Below are positions 44,866 through 56,501 of a DNA stretch of 64,000 nucleotides, piece by piece. Made by a program: the position numbers and the translations under genes. The stretch spans positions 52,741,326 through 52,805,325 of the forward strand of contig CM070501.1 of assembly GCA_036346375.1 (NCBI GenBank), written 5' to 3'. Below the pieces are notes generated by a model. That model was not told where the DNA came from and did not search any database. It was given only the letters and a program-made list of their open reading frames with translations. This DNA comes from Guadua angustifolia (taxonomy: Eukaryota; Streptophyta; Magnoliopsida; Poales; Poaceae). Within the stretch, counting starts at the first letter, position 1, and every line of letters begins with the position of its first letter.

Positions 44866-45526
44866 CATACCAAAATCAACACCCCAATCAGCATATTGTT
44901 GGTAAAGAGATCTTAAGAAGGCCTGTCCAGCCCCAATATCTGTATTAACACTCATAAATCCATGCGGCATCCATGCACATGTTCTTTGGATAAGACCTAT
45001 ATCGTGAGCTGTTCATTGCCGGCCATTCTCAGCCTACGTACTTATTCCTTTCAGTAAATGGATGCCGAATTTCAAGCCTATTTCATGAACCTTATTGGCT
45101 ATTTGATTGAACCCTTTATTTCCTCTAGATGATGGAAATCTTTGAAGGTCAGGAAATGGTCCACCCCATTCATCAATGTTGTCGAATCCATATGAATCTG
45201 TATACGCCCCGTCAACATACTTCCAATACCAAAACATACTTCCAATACCAAAGGAAATCAATAACTGCATACTACCCATAGTTACGAGACAGAGTAGATA
45301 GTTATATAGATGATCAGATTTATCATTGTTCATATTATTTTGATATGAATATAGCCAAAATTAAAGCATCTAAAAGGTAACCTAATATATGTGTGGAAGT
45401 AACTTTTCTGCTAAGATCTCTGCATTTTTCATGTATGCATTTTCATCAACTGTCCATGAAAAGGAATAATATGAATTCCACCCTCTTGGTGGTAACCCAG
45501 CAAGTCCATTTGCCTCAGAAGTGCCC
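44866..45526 (-). pseudogene. GH27 alpha-galactosidase-like gene fragment
   Basis: Three minus-strand pieces match plant melibiase-type glycoside hydrolase family 27 proteins. 45382-45526 reads GLPPRGWNSYYSFSWTVDEN and AEILAEKLLPH, then stops early, after a good acceptor (TTTCAG). 45034-45250 reads YVDGAYTDSYGFDNIDEWG, RFPSSRGNKGF and GLKFGIHLLKGIS. 44866-45010 reads RTCAWMPHGFMSV, FLRSLYQQYADWGVDF. The order is that of the enzyme N-terminal barrel, but the parts between are lost and the catalytic Asp segments are not all present. No start and no C-terminal half are seen. It is either a decayed gene or a fragment moved by a transposon. Confidence 0.8.
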
Positions 45527-46688
45527 CTGAAATGTAAAAGTACGAACAAATGGAAATCATTTCTCTTTAGCTAAGAATGGTCTTGGTATAGAAAGATCAG
45601 ATAATGGTGTTCAAATTAGAATTGCTCTCTTTATTCGAACACCTCGCTGCGGAACTACACGACGATGGGCAGCCTGCGCCTTGCGAAGGTCGCAGCGCGT
45701 GGGGACGAGACGGCATGCGGGAGGTAACCCCCGGTAGGGCGCTCCAGCGGCGGGGTCGCTGGCACGGCGCGGGTGGAGGATGTGCGGGTGCGGCGTTGGC
45801 GTGGGGAGGAAGATGCGGACGGAGGGGGAGGAGTTGGGGTCGATGTGGAGGTTCTTGGAAGCGACACCGTCGACCGCGGAGAAGGCTGGGTTGGCCGGCG
45901 TCGTGGACTCGTCAGAGCGACAGGAGACCCCGAATGCGGCCGCGTCGCCGCTGCCCTTCCCGCTAACGGCGGCAAAGTTCGCGAGCGACTGGAGGTGGTG
46001 CCAGAGGAGGAGCTTGAAGAAGACACTGTAGATCTTCACGCCAACACCCGGCATGGCTCGCCACCCCCACCCTCACCTGGATCCGCGCATCACACGACCG
46101 AATCCTTCCGACTCGTCCAGCACTTGGATCTGGAAATCCCAGCGCGGCCATAGGCTCCCTTCCACAATCCCCCGTGGATTTCAATTTGGTTTGGTGGATA
46201 AGATTGGAAGTTCAAATTGGAGGCAAAATAGAATGAGATTCGATTGGATTGGTTCGTGTGATGCTGGAGTGGTTGGGGAAGGGAAGAGCAAATAAGAAAT
46301 GGTGATTAGTAGGGTGGCTATCTGGATGAGACACCAGGGCGCCGCTCGTGGGCGACGGCCGGCGGTTCAGAGGAGAAGCCCATGCGAGTATTTTAGATCC
46401 GGTTTTTCTAGAACGTGAGCACATTTAGTTTTTTTTTTCTTTGAACATGAGCACGTAAAAAACACGTGAAGAGATGGAGAACGGACGTACCAGATAATGC
46501 GAATAGAAGACGCGCATCAAAGAATTCATGAAAAGAAGCAGCGAATCGCAGCTACCAAAAACTGTATCTCAACCAAACAATTTCCGTTCGTTGCAAACAA
46601 GTCGGTAGCTTATGTGAATTCAGCTAGGCTGGGGCTTTACAAATTCGCGGTGGTCGAAACGTCCAAAAAAAAAGACGAAGAGGTTATC
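45527..46688. other. GC-rich unassigned stretch between GH27 fragment and PERK
   Basis: 45640-46160 is GC-rich with overlapping open frames on both strands, for example minus 45611-46054. None has a domain I recognise. It could be the first exon of a decayed gene or a captured fragment. The 3' UTR of PERK on the minus strand probably begins just left of 46689. Confidence 0.4.
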
Positions 46689-49600
46689 TCACGAAGCTTG
46701 GCTGTCTCCGCCGTTGTCGCCGTCTTTCTTTGCACTCCCCATTTCCATCTCCTGCGTTTGATGGCCATCGCTGCTTGTTTGGGACGGGTTCTGACCGTAC
46801 TCGCTGGCTGGCGTTTGCTGGCTGCCGTGGAAACCAGTGCTGCCAAATGCCATCTTCCTGAACTTCTTCAAGTCCTCGTTGTACTGGCCGGTGTCGTAGT
46901 CGGAGCTGTTGTACGATCCCAGGAACCGGCTGTGACCAGGCCGAACACCTTCGTTCAGATCGTCCAACGACACATCGCCTTCCAAGGCTCGAACAACCTG
47001 TTCATTACATCCAAGTTACAATCTCGTTGAACCACCGCGTGAATCAAGTAGCAGGAGCTTGGAGAGTGTACGAATCAACCATTGTCAAGCCGTGAAGGTG
47101 TAGCACCATTTTGTTAAGGAAACTAGGGTGACTAGACTCGAGAGTCCACTCTTAGGAGTAATTTCACCATTGACTTAATTTTTTGCCATGTGTCTAGTAC
47201 TGGCATGACAATAAACAAAGCTCGAAGCAGGGAACGATGAACATGTGTTCACGAAACTAGCATACAGAAAAAACCAGATGTCCATATAAAGGTACCTGAC
47301 TCATGCGTGGGCGTCGCCGTGCAGAATGGCGTACGCATGCAGCTGCACAGGCTATCATCCTTGCCATCTCGTTACCATTGTACTCCTTCCCCAGCCGGGG
47401 ATCCACCAAAGCATCATGATTACCATCCTCAAATGCTCGTGTCATTAAAGGCCTGGCCTGAAGCAAACAGGAAGATAGCTCAAAGAGATGTATTAAAAAG
47501 ATAATCCAACGGACACCAATGCTTGGGGAAAAAACCGTCACCCCACCTTGTATGCACACCACACACATGCATGAGTGCGCCTCCTTAGCACATGTCTAGA
47601 TAGACAAAGGTGGAGTCGTACATCCACAACTCTACCACCCACTAAATGGCGGTTCCCAAAATTTTACGTCCAAACCAAAAATTGGTTGCATGAGTGCACC
47701 ACAAAGCGTGAATGCATAGCATATGTGCCGGTAAAATTCCATTAGTTTAAGATTAGTAAAAGTACAAAAAGAAATTATTTGACCCTATTAGCCATAGTAT
47801 TGTGGAAAACAAATTTAAATTAGTTTTTGACAAATAACTTACCCAGTCAACCAAGCTGTCATCCATATGCTTTTCTCTTGAACTTACAGGACGACGCCCA
47901 GTTATTAGCTCAAGAAGCATAACTCCAAATGAAAAGACATCTGATTTCTCAGTGAGCTTGCCAGAAGATGCGTACTCTGGTGCAAGGTACCTAAGGGTGG
48001 AATACATTATTAGGGCGGTTATTTTGATAAAGCGGATCCTGCATGTTAGTTGCCAGAACAAATTGATTGCTTACTACATGTCATCTTGATTAATCTTGTG
48101 TTTAAAAAATATGAGATAGTGTTACACTGGAAGATTGAACTTACCCAAATGTGCCCATTACCCTGGTCGAAACATGGGTGTTATTATCAGAAGTCAACTT
48201 TGCAAGTCCGAAATCTGCAACCTGTAAAAACAAAGTTTACATAGCGAATTACACATCCAACCAATTTGAATTAGTAATCTGATATTAATTCAGCAATGAT
48301 GATTGGTTATACATCTGTTTGTCACAATTGTGTTTTCTGATTTTACATCAACTACACACAAAGTTTAGCCTAGGTCAAAACTTGAGCACAAGTTTCTTTT
48401 CTAGTGCCATTCAGGAAACATTCCACTACCAGCTACTAAGTTAAGACCACCTCAAAATTGGGAACTTAAATATTACCATCGCAATAGACATAGTCATCTA
48501 AGCAGTCAAAACCACCTTGATATTTTCAGTTAGTTCGTGGGACCAGATCAACTAGATGATTGGATGGCATGTTCATGGAGAAAGTGTGTTAATCCTTATC
48601 TGAAAAATTGTGCTGGACCTCACCTTTAGCTTTCAAGTTGACAAGTCTAAAACAAAGGAGTGTCTAGTGAACCGGATGTTTTCTTGTTAAAAATCATCTA
48701 AATTTCTAGCTGGATCAACAAGAAGACTCTAAAGCCCATTACGCAAATCAGCAAAATACACTAATCACAGTACATCCAACGGTTCACATTTTGGATGATT
48801 CTACAAACAAAACATCCGGATGATGTTTATCAAAATCCCAAAACTATTGCCCACTTCTACAATAGAAACGAAACAAAACAGAAAAGATATAACATACCTT
48901 AGCTTCAAATCTGAGATCCAGAAGAATATTTGCCGCCTTTATGTCGCGATGAATGATCTTAGGATGGCCTATGAAGTAAGTAAATAAATAAAATCAGGAC
49001 ACAGGAGCTACATACCTGTTTAAATGTGAAAAATAAAACTGAGAGCATAACAAGTAGCCATGGGTGTGAGCTCACAGTCTTCATGAAGATACGCCAATCC
49101 CTTTGCAGAACCCAAAGCAATTCGTAGTCTTACAGGCCATTCCATGGTTGGTCGTCCTCTTCCTGAAACAGAGGTGAAAATAACCCTTAACAAATGCTCA
49201 AGAGAACACAGCCCAAAAGATTATAGCAGATGGTTTGCATGACAGGAGCTCCAGAGCAAAGTTTTCTGGATTTATGTAAAAAAAGGTAATTAATAAACTT
49301 AGAGAGCAATCTCCTTTTGTATGGCAGCCAAAAGAAATTATTGTGTCTTCCCAGCGGATATTTACTAGCCCACAACTGATAGCACAGCTGATAATATTAA
49401 AGGCAACAACTAGGATATTGGTGGGAACTAAGTATAGCAGAAAAATATCAAAGATGTTCTAATTTGCCTCTACAGACAGATTATATAGAGAAGTTCAGAA
49501 TAAAGGAAGAAGCGTTGATGATGCAAATACAGCAAGAAATCATACCATGTAAGTGGGATTCTAATGTGTTGTTTGGAACAAACTCATAGACAAGCAACCT

Positions 49601-51107
49601 GTTGACTCCAGAAATGCAATAACCAACCAATGTTACAAGATGTTTGTGATGTACTCGGCTGATGATGTCAACCTCTGCCTGGAATTCACGCTCTCCCTGG
49701 CCACTTCCATCTCTTAATTGCTTCACGGCAACTTCTGTGCCATTCGGCAGCACTCCTTTGTGAACATATCCAAAACCACCTTGTCCAAGCAGATTAGCAT
49801 CAGAGAACCCATTGGTCGCCGCCACCAATTCTTCATAAGTAAAGGTGCATCTTGAAAAGCTGAGGGCAGTGCCCAGTGATGGTGGAGGTTGGCTCTCACC
49901 ACCTGAGTAATTTGAACCGGAACTGCTACTGTTTACATTAAGCGGAGGAGGCGGCGGATGAGGGGAAGAATGCGAATGCATCTTCACCACATGATCAGGT
50001 GGTGGTGGAGGGGCATTATGCTGCCAATTTTGGTACATCCCACCATAGTGATCCCCTGCAGCAGAACAAGAATTATATACCAAAGAACTTTTGCGACTCA
50101 AGCGAATTTCCCTGTGCAGAATCTAATAAAGAAGAAATGATTGCACAAAGTTATAAAAAAAAAAACTAAAGTAAACACATTTACATGGTATATTAACTCC
50201 AGAAAGGGCATACTTTCCCTCATGGCTTAAACAAAGTAAATTCCACGAACCCCAGAGAACTACAGAACCATACACAGTTCTGTAACTTTTTTCCTTCAAA
50301 ATTTACCCTTTGGATTATCTCAAAGACAGATGAAGATCCACGTCATCACTACTCCATACTAAAATTAGCCCATCTAGGACACATAAGACATATATATCTG
50401 CTTAAGTTTTTTATCGTTTATCTCCATAATGCCATTCATCGTGATTCAACGGTAATCCAACTACAAAGCACCAAAACTTTGACAAGAACAGAAACATAAT
50501 TACAAGTGACAGCGATGTGACTTGCTAGTGAGAAAAAGAACGCACAAGAGATCTGTATCTCCTCTAAGACAAGTCAAGTAGGGTTTAAAGGTGCCACCTC
50601 ACCTTTGTGCGGCGGCGGGGGCGGCGGCGGGTGGCCGTAGTAGTGCAGGAGGTGAGGCGGCGGCGGCGGCGGTGGATGCGGGTGGTGTTTCTTCTTCTTC
50701 TTGAACAAGAAGACGCACAGGAGGCTGGTGAGCAGCACCACCACCAGCCCACCCACCGCGATCCCCACCATCACAGGCGCCGTCAGCCCCGTGTTCGACG
50801 GTGGCGTCCCTCCGGTCGTCGACCTCTCGGCCGGCGGAGAGGGCGTGCTCGACGGGGGCGATGGCGCGGTGGGCGTCCCCGACGTCGAGGGAGGCACAGT
50901 GGAGGGGGTCGCCGGGGTGCCCGGAGACGGGGGCGGCCCGGAGGGCGCCGTCGGCGGGGGCAGGGAAGGGGGAGCAGAGGAGGCTGGCACAGGCGGCGAC
51001 AGGGAGGAGTTGGCCGGGGGTGGGACCGCGGCCGGGGGCGCAGGCGGCGGCGTAGTCCGGTTAGCCGGCGGTGAAGTCGGCCCCGGCGCTGCGGGCGTCG
51101 ACGACAT
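46689..51107 (-). CDS. PERK: PERK-type proline-rich receptor-like protein kinase, eight exons
   Basis: A plasma-membrane Ser/Thr kinase thought to sense the cell wall. Exons on the minus strand: 50603-51107, 49546-50055, 49076-49162, 48898-48968, 48145-48221, 47843-47990, 47296-47457, 46689-46997. Every junction is GT-AG and keeps frame, giving 622 aa. The start is Met at 51107 (MSSTPAAPG); an upstream in-frame Met at 51155 has a basic leader and is less likely. The Pro/Ser-rich extensin-like outer part spans residues 1-108 with no clear signal peptide, as usual in PERKs. The membrane segment is about 110-135, followed by KKKKKHH. A proline-rich juxtamembrane part precedes the kinase. Kinase landmarks: GQGGFG (259-264), Lys280, HRDIKAAN from 374, DFG (394-396), APEY, GRRPV. 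The tail is Gly/Ser/Gln-rich. All catalytic residues are intact, so it is probably functional. Confidence 0.94.
48657..48839. mobile_element. MULE-type MITE relative in a PERK intron
   Basis: It starts GGAGTGTCTAGTGAACCGGATG and ends CATCCGGATGATGTTTATC...TCCC. Both ends resemble the element at 32030-32304. No 9-bp duplication is visible, so it is older or altered. It lies in the intron between the exons at 48898-48968 and 48145-48221. Confidence 0.6.
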
Positions 51108-52560
51108 CACCGCGCGCCGCCGGCGCGGCGTCAAAAGCACGCCGCTTTGGATCACCTCTTCCTCGCTCGCGCAGTCACTTGCTTCCTACTACTACTCCTT
51201 CAACCACGACTTGAGCCAAGACAGCAAGAACCGAACAAGCGGAGGCGCGGAAGATAAGCAAGAAAAGGAAGCGCTTTGGCTCGCGGTGGTGGGGAATTAG
51301 AAACGGGAGGCTCGGATTGCGACTGGTGAGAGAAGAGAACTCGCAGCAGCAGGAGCAGGCACTAGCTAGGCCAGTAGAAGAGTGCGGGGAGCCCGACGCG
51401 ACGGGGTAGAGAGAGAGGAATAAAAGCGCGAGGAGGGAATTGGGAATTTAGGATTGGATCGCTGAGCAGGATGGATGGGAAAGCGAAACACGGCGAGCTA
51501 CAGCGCGGCCTCGGCCGGTAAATGTGTTTCGCTCCACGGCCACGCGGCCCGCATGGCGAATTACCCGCGCTTTTCGGCTCGGGAATCCCATTCCCGGCCT
51601 CCCACCCTGGGCGCGACCTACTCCCCGCTGACAGCTGGGTCAAGCATGAGGTACTCCAGCTTGTCAGTGAGCGGGGTAGCGCCTCCAGGGGTGGAGGCAG
51701 TTGGTGGTGGGGCCGGGAGTCAGCGTCCCGGCTCCGGACGGCCGCCACATCGTCGCGTTTGCTTTCCCCTCACGACGTGATTATGGCGGAGGTTTATGTG
51801 CGACGGTGACGAGGGTGGTGACGGGCGTTACTGCGAGGGCGGGCCCACTAGGCCCCACCTTGTCAGCGACTGTTGCCAGTATTAGGATTTTGTCCTTTCT
51901 CCAGCGACTGGTGTCGTGCGACCTAAGAGGAGAAGGTGACGTGTCACGAGAGTCTACAGCTGCATGTTAGGAGAGTGACTCGTGCGCCGTGCTCCAAACC
52001 TCTCGATCTCTCGTGCCATTGTTATACCGTTTTTGACAGTGTCATATTATATTTAGATATTTAGGTTGATAAATGAAATAACTTCTCTTAATGTACAATT
52101 TTATTTTACAGTTTCATAGGTATAACATAATATTTAATTGTTGTATAGTGTTGTGATCAAATGTGCCATATAAATTATAAATTGTGTAGCCACTTGTAAT
52201 TATATCTAGCACACTACAATTTGGCTACATGGGATCCTGGAAAAGGTGTGGAGATGAAATAAATCGCTCTCAGTGGGGTTTCATCCCAATTTCAAAGACT
52301 TTTAGTAGCAGTGACACCAGGATTTTATCCTATGAAACTCAACTCTCCTCTCTCCTCATAAATTTGTTGCCATGTCACCACTTTTGCCTATGTGGTATCT
52401 CATTTAATGAGAATGAAACTCCCATAAAATTTGCACTGAGAATGGCCTTAGCTGGGACGAGAGCTCCTCTCTTTCGTCCTTATTTCAGTAGAGTTGCCAA
52501 CTTAATTATAGGGGTAAATGGCAAATTTTCAAAAGCAGTTGATGAAACAATCCATATACA
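51108..52560. other. PERK upstream region and intergenic DNA, no other gene
   Basis: 51108-51800 is GC-rich and presumably carries the PERK promoter and leader on the minus strand. No convincing TATA box was found. Overlapping open frames at 51362-51970 follow GC composition. 52000-52560 is AT-rich with a frame at 52229-52726 that runs into a microsatellite and shows no domain. Confidence 0.5.

Positions 52561-52561
<1 letters not shown>

Positions 52562-52621
<60 letters not shown>
52562..52621. repeat. (TG)n(TA)n microsatellite
   Basis: About 10 TG units followed by about 19 TA units. It forms the left border of the Micron-like MITE. Confidence 0.95.
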
Positions 52622-52624
<3 letters not shown>

Positions 52625-52989
52625 AAAATGATTCCATACTCACAGGTGTATGTACTCCCACCTCTAATATACCGCTTAAATGATGTTGTTATACCTCTTT
52701 ATCCATTTGAGTATACTCTAATCTGATTATAAGGTACTCAAAGTGAGTTTCATGAAAAATTTCATTAAAATCCACCCTTTATAGCATAATTTATTTACAC
52801 ATTCCTTATACATATGGAAAAAGGTATATAGCAAAAAATAAAGGGTTTGATGAAATTTTTTAATTATATTGTATTGGAGTATCTTAAAATTATTATTGGA
52901 GTATCTGAAAGTGATAAAAGAGTATAAAGCGCTCATTTAAGTGGTATATTAGAGGTGGGAGTATGTACTCTGTGAGTCTGAAAGGCTTC
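52622..52989. mobile_element. Micron-like MITE in a TA microsatellite
   Basis: A long inverted repeat: the left arm AGGAAAATGATTCC, ACTCCCACCTCTAATATACC, CTTAAATGA is mirrored by TCATTTAAG, GGTATATTAGAGGTGGGAGT and GGCTTCCT. It is flanked on both sides by (TA)n (52583-52621 and 52990-53011). This matches Micron elements of rice, which insert into TA microsatellites. No coding capacity. Confidence 0.8.
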
Positions 52990-53011
52990 CTATATATATA
53001 TATATATATAT

Positions 53012-53075
53012 AGGAAAAATCTTTTACTCTCGAGTGTAGTTACTCCCACCTTTGAAATACTACCTAAATGAACTA
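53012..53075. mobile_element. Second Micron-like end, truncated
   Basis: After the second TA run comes AGGAAAAATCTTTTACTC, then GTTACTCCCACCTTTGAAATAC and CTAAATGA. This is a diverged copy of the left arm of the preceding MITE in the same orientation. The matching right end was not found. Confidence 0.55.
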
Positions 53076-53809
53076 GAAATATTCTTTTATCACTTTGGTT
53101 ACACTATATACTAAATATAAGATATTCCAAGATGAATTACGTGAAAAAATTGTAAAGGAGTACATAGTTTTTAGCATATTTTGCAAATATCTTTATATAT
53201 GAACATAAAAAAGGAGTATGTCTAAAAAATATACATATCACATTTGAAAAAATGTAAATATCACTTAACTAGTCTTATATACTCGTATATTACACGTACA
53301 TACCCTCTGTTGTGTGAGATACTCCCTACATTATAAGATACGACATAGAGTATCTATGAATTGCCTACCGCTATCTATGAATTGTTGATTGATTTGGACG
53401 TTGTAACTTGAGAACTACATAGAACATTGTGAATAGATAGATACGTTTGAACAAATCTTAAAGATTTAGAATCACATCTAGATACAACGATTGCTTCACC
53501 TCCCCTAGTTGCTTGGAACCTCAAGTAAAACTACAGTGTTGCAATGAGATAGAAATTAGCTATCCAATTCAAACCACTTGATGATTACAATATTTGCTCG
53601 AAACATTCGTCCTCAATCCATTGCCTCTCTTCCCACACATGAGTCCATCTCTCTCTCTCTCTCCATTCCTCCGTCCATTCAGCAGATTCCACCTCCACCC
53701 TTGGCCAATCTGTCATCATCACAGGTGGATCGAATTTTTTTTAAATAATATTATTTTATTTCGAAATTGTGACATTAATACACGTATTTAAAAAATTGCA
53801 GAAATAATA
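53076..53809. other. AT-rich, no gene seen
   Basis: No recognised feature apart from a short CT-rich run at about 53648-53668. Confidence 0.5.
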
Positions 53810-54003
53810 TCCGTCGCCAAACCGCTTAGCGATAATAGGTAGTCGCCAAGCGGTTTAGCGACAATCTGATAATCCGCATTTTGAAGCGGTGCGACCGATT
53901 GTCGCTAAAGCGGGGAGTAGTCGCCATACCTTCGGCGACTACTTAGTAGTAGCCAAACCGTTTGGCGACTACTAGTAGTCGCCGAGCGGTGTGGCGACTA
54001 CTA
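53810..54003. repeat. Cluster of GTCGCC/GGCGAC palindromes
   Basis: About 190 bp is made of repeated AGTCGCC and GGCGACTA words around AAGCGGTTT or similar cores, so each block can fold (for example TAGTCGCCAAGCGGTTTAGCGAC). At least five such blocks alternate in orientation. No known element was recognised. Confidence 0.7.
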
Positions 54004-54069
54004 CCAACTCTGTTCGAGCGAACGGCCGTACAAGTGCATTGCCGCATCATGAAGAAGACGGGAAAAAGA

Positions 54070-54245
54070 AGCGGCGCTCGGGAGATCGCCAGCGCGGGAG
54101 AGAAAGAGAGGGAGAGGAAGGGGAGGAGAGAACCGCAAGGCGGAGAGAGAGAGGAGGAAGGGAGAGAGAGAGAGGGAGAGGAGCGCTCGGGAGAGAGAGA
54201 GAGAGAGGAGGGAGGAAGAAGGAGGAAAAAAAAGAAAAAGGGTAA
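54070..54245. repeat. GA-rich low-complexity sequence
   Basis: An almost pure purine run of GAGAGG-type words. It gives an Arg/Glu/Gly-rich open frame by composition only. Confidence 0.85.
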
Positions 54246-54289
54246 TTTTTTTGTAATTTTGTTATTAAATTTGTGTAGTGTAAAATAAT

Positions 54290-54660
54290 TTAGAGATTTT
54301 GTTATATTAGAAAATGTAGAAAATTTAGATATTAGAAAATGTTAGAAATTTTAGGAATTTTAGAAATTGTAGATATTAGAAATTTTAGAAATTTGAGATA
54401 TTAGAAAATTAAGATTTTAGAAATGTTAGATATTAGAGATTTGAGATATTAGAAATTTGAGATATTAGAAATATTAGATATTGATACAATATCGATGTTT
54501 ATGCAATATTAGAAATTTTAAATATTAATGCAATGTCGATACTAGCGATTTTAAATATTGATGCAATGTCGATATCAATATCGATATTAGAAATTTTAGA
54601 TGCAATATTAGAAAATTTAGATTTTGATGCAATATAGCGATTTTAGATTGTTAAGTAGAA
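54290..54660. repeat. Degenerate ATATTAGAAATTT short repeat
   Basis: The words TTAGAAATTT, GATATTAGA and AATATCGAT recur dozens of times with drift. It is a decayed short tandem repeat with no coding potential. Confidence 0.75.
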
Positions 54661-54839
54661 AATCTTTGGCATGATAATTTTCTCATTTAGGAGGGAATCG
54701 TTAATTTAGATATTGAAGCAATATAAAATTTAATTTTGTTTAGTTAGTGATATTAAGCGTTAGTGGTGATCTAAAATCAATTTTGTTTATGTAAATCAGC
54801 AAAGAATGTCGGATCAAAGTGAAATTTAGGGTATATTAT

Positions 54840-56205
54840 TGTCGGTGTATTTCAACTGACAGGCCCAAGTCTACAGACCGGGTTTGGTTCGGTAGGGGGG
54901 TGTCTTTGGTAGCCGGCGAACCCTAACAAATGGAAACCCCAGCACCTCTCACACTAACGAGCTCCAAAGTCTAAAATCCAGATGAACACACGATTTTACC
55001 CAGGTTCAGGCCCCCATAAAGAAGGGTAATAGCCTTACTTCCTGCTTGATTTTGGATTCAGTATTTCGGGCTTGGTTACAGAGCTTGTTCATGACCAGCT
55101 CTTCTGTTGAGTCTGCCTCCTTTTTTCTCCTCCTCCCCTTTTATCGTATGCTCTCCAGTGCCCTTATATGCACGGGCTTACACGAGTCAGACAGAGGAGG
55201 GATATCATCATGTTTATCTTACATGCATTTATTACACCTTTATGTCTTTGTCCCGTTCCTTGGCGCTAATTAATGCAGCAAGATGCCTTCGCTTTCTTCT
55301 TCGGAATGTGACCTCTCTGTGATGTAGGTGAGAGGCGCGGAGGGACGGGCTTGTAGCGAATTCCTTGGGACCGACATGCATGGTACAAAGAAAGTCGTCT
55401 CGACCGCGACGGCGGCGAAGAAACTTGAGGATGAAGCCACCGCGATTTCGCCTTTTGCATGGCAATGAGCAAACAAGGTGTGCTTCGCCGCATGCCATGT
55501 GGGCCGGACGCCGGGCGAAGGGCGTGGTCGCCCACCGCTCACCAGCGCGACACGTGGACCGACACCGGCTGGTGGGCGTGCTTCGCCAACCGCCGCCAAA
55601 GCCGCCACGTGCCGGACGCCGGGCGAAGCGGCGTGGTCGCCACTGCCGCCCGTAGCGCCACGTGGACCGACACCGACGGCCGGGCGTGCGCCAACCGCCC
55701 GCCAAAGCCGCCACGCAGCAGACGCCGGCGAGCGGCGTGGTCGCCACTGCCGCTTCGCAAGGCCACGTGGACCGACACCCGGCGGGTTGGGCGTGTTTCG
55801 CCAACCGCCCGCCAAAGCCGCCACGTGGCCGACGCCGGGCGAAGCAGCGGGCGTGTCGCCCACTGCTTTCGCCGCGCACCACGTGGACCGACACCCGCGG
55901 CCGGGCGTGCTTCGCCAACCGCCGCCAAAGCCGCCACGTGGTGGGCCAGCCGGCGGCGTGGCGGTCGCCACCGCCGCCGCGCGCCACGTGGACCGACACC
56001 CGGCCGGGCGTGCTTCGCCAACCGCCGCCAAGCCGCCACGTGGGGTACGGACGCTGGCAGCGAGGCATGGTCGCCACTGCCGCTTCGTAGCGCCACGTGG
56101 ATCGACGTTCAGAGACGGTGTAAACACCCACCCGCTGTCAAATCGCCACGTAGGCCACGACGCTTTGTGCGGCGAAGAGGATACCCGGTGTATAGTACAC
56201 CGACA
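54840..56205 (-). repeat. 3' LTR of second Gypsy element
   Basis: 1366 bp from TGTCGGTGTATTTC to TACACCGACA. Minus-strand TATA box GCATATAAGG lies at about 55163-55171. Same family as the solo LTR at 40771-41820. It is longer because of more copies of a tandem unit in U3. Confidence 0.88.
55540..56160 (-). repeat. Tandem G-box (CACGTG) array in LTR U3
   Basis: A unit of about 110 bp (core GCCACGTGGACCGACACC, then GGGCGTGCTTCGCCAACC and GCCAAAGCCGCCACGTGG) is repeated about six times with changes. Ten CACGTG hexamers can be counted in this stretch. It lies upstream of the LTR TATA box in transcription sense. CACGTG is the core G-box bound by plant bHLH and bZIP factors, so the array may be an enhancer. 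This is inference. Confidence 0.8.
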
Positions 56206-56393
56206 GTAGCCCCCGGGCCCACCCAAGAACGCACATCAAAGTCTTTCAAAATCCTTACATTAAATGCGGTGCATTCTTGGATGGGGCTACCATCGATCGA
56301 GATGCGACCGCCTCGATTCCTTCCGCATCCATCGATTTTTCTTGGGACCAAACGGCGCACAACCTTGTCCTTTCGTGAACCGTCGGTGCGATG

Positions 56394-56406
56394 GGGATAC
56401 ATATAG
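56394..56406 (+). promoter_or_regulatory. Possible TATA box of the second antisense ORF
   Basis: GATACATATAGATCC lies about 100 bp before the ATG at 56502, at the same relative place as in the first element. A modest match. Confidence 0.45.
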
Positions 56407-56501
56407 ATCCATCCGCACCAGGCAGTTCACGCTTTTAGTACCTTTTGCAAACTTCGTCTTCTTCCTCTAAGCTTTTCTTGCCTCTTGTCACTTTCGCTTC
56501 C

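Noticed and set aside
50607..51300. Plus-strand frames rich in Arg/Gly/Val opposite PERK exon 1
   Set aside because: Reverse reading of a proline-rich coding exon; no motif.
55459..56406. 315-codon plus-strand frame (and several others) across the LTR array
   Set aside because: A tandem GC-rich repeat without stops yields repetitive Arg/Pro/Ala protein in many frames; no support as a gene.
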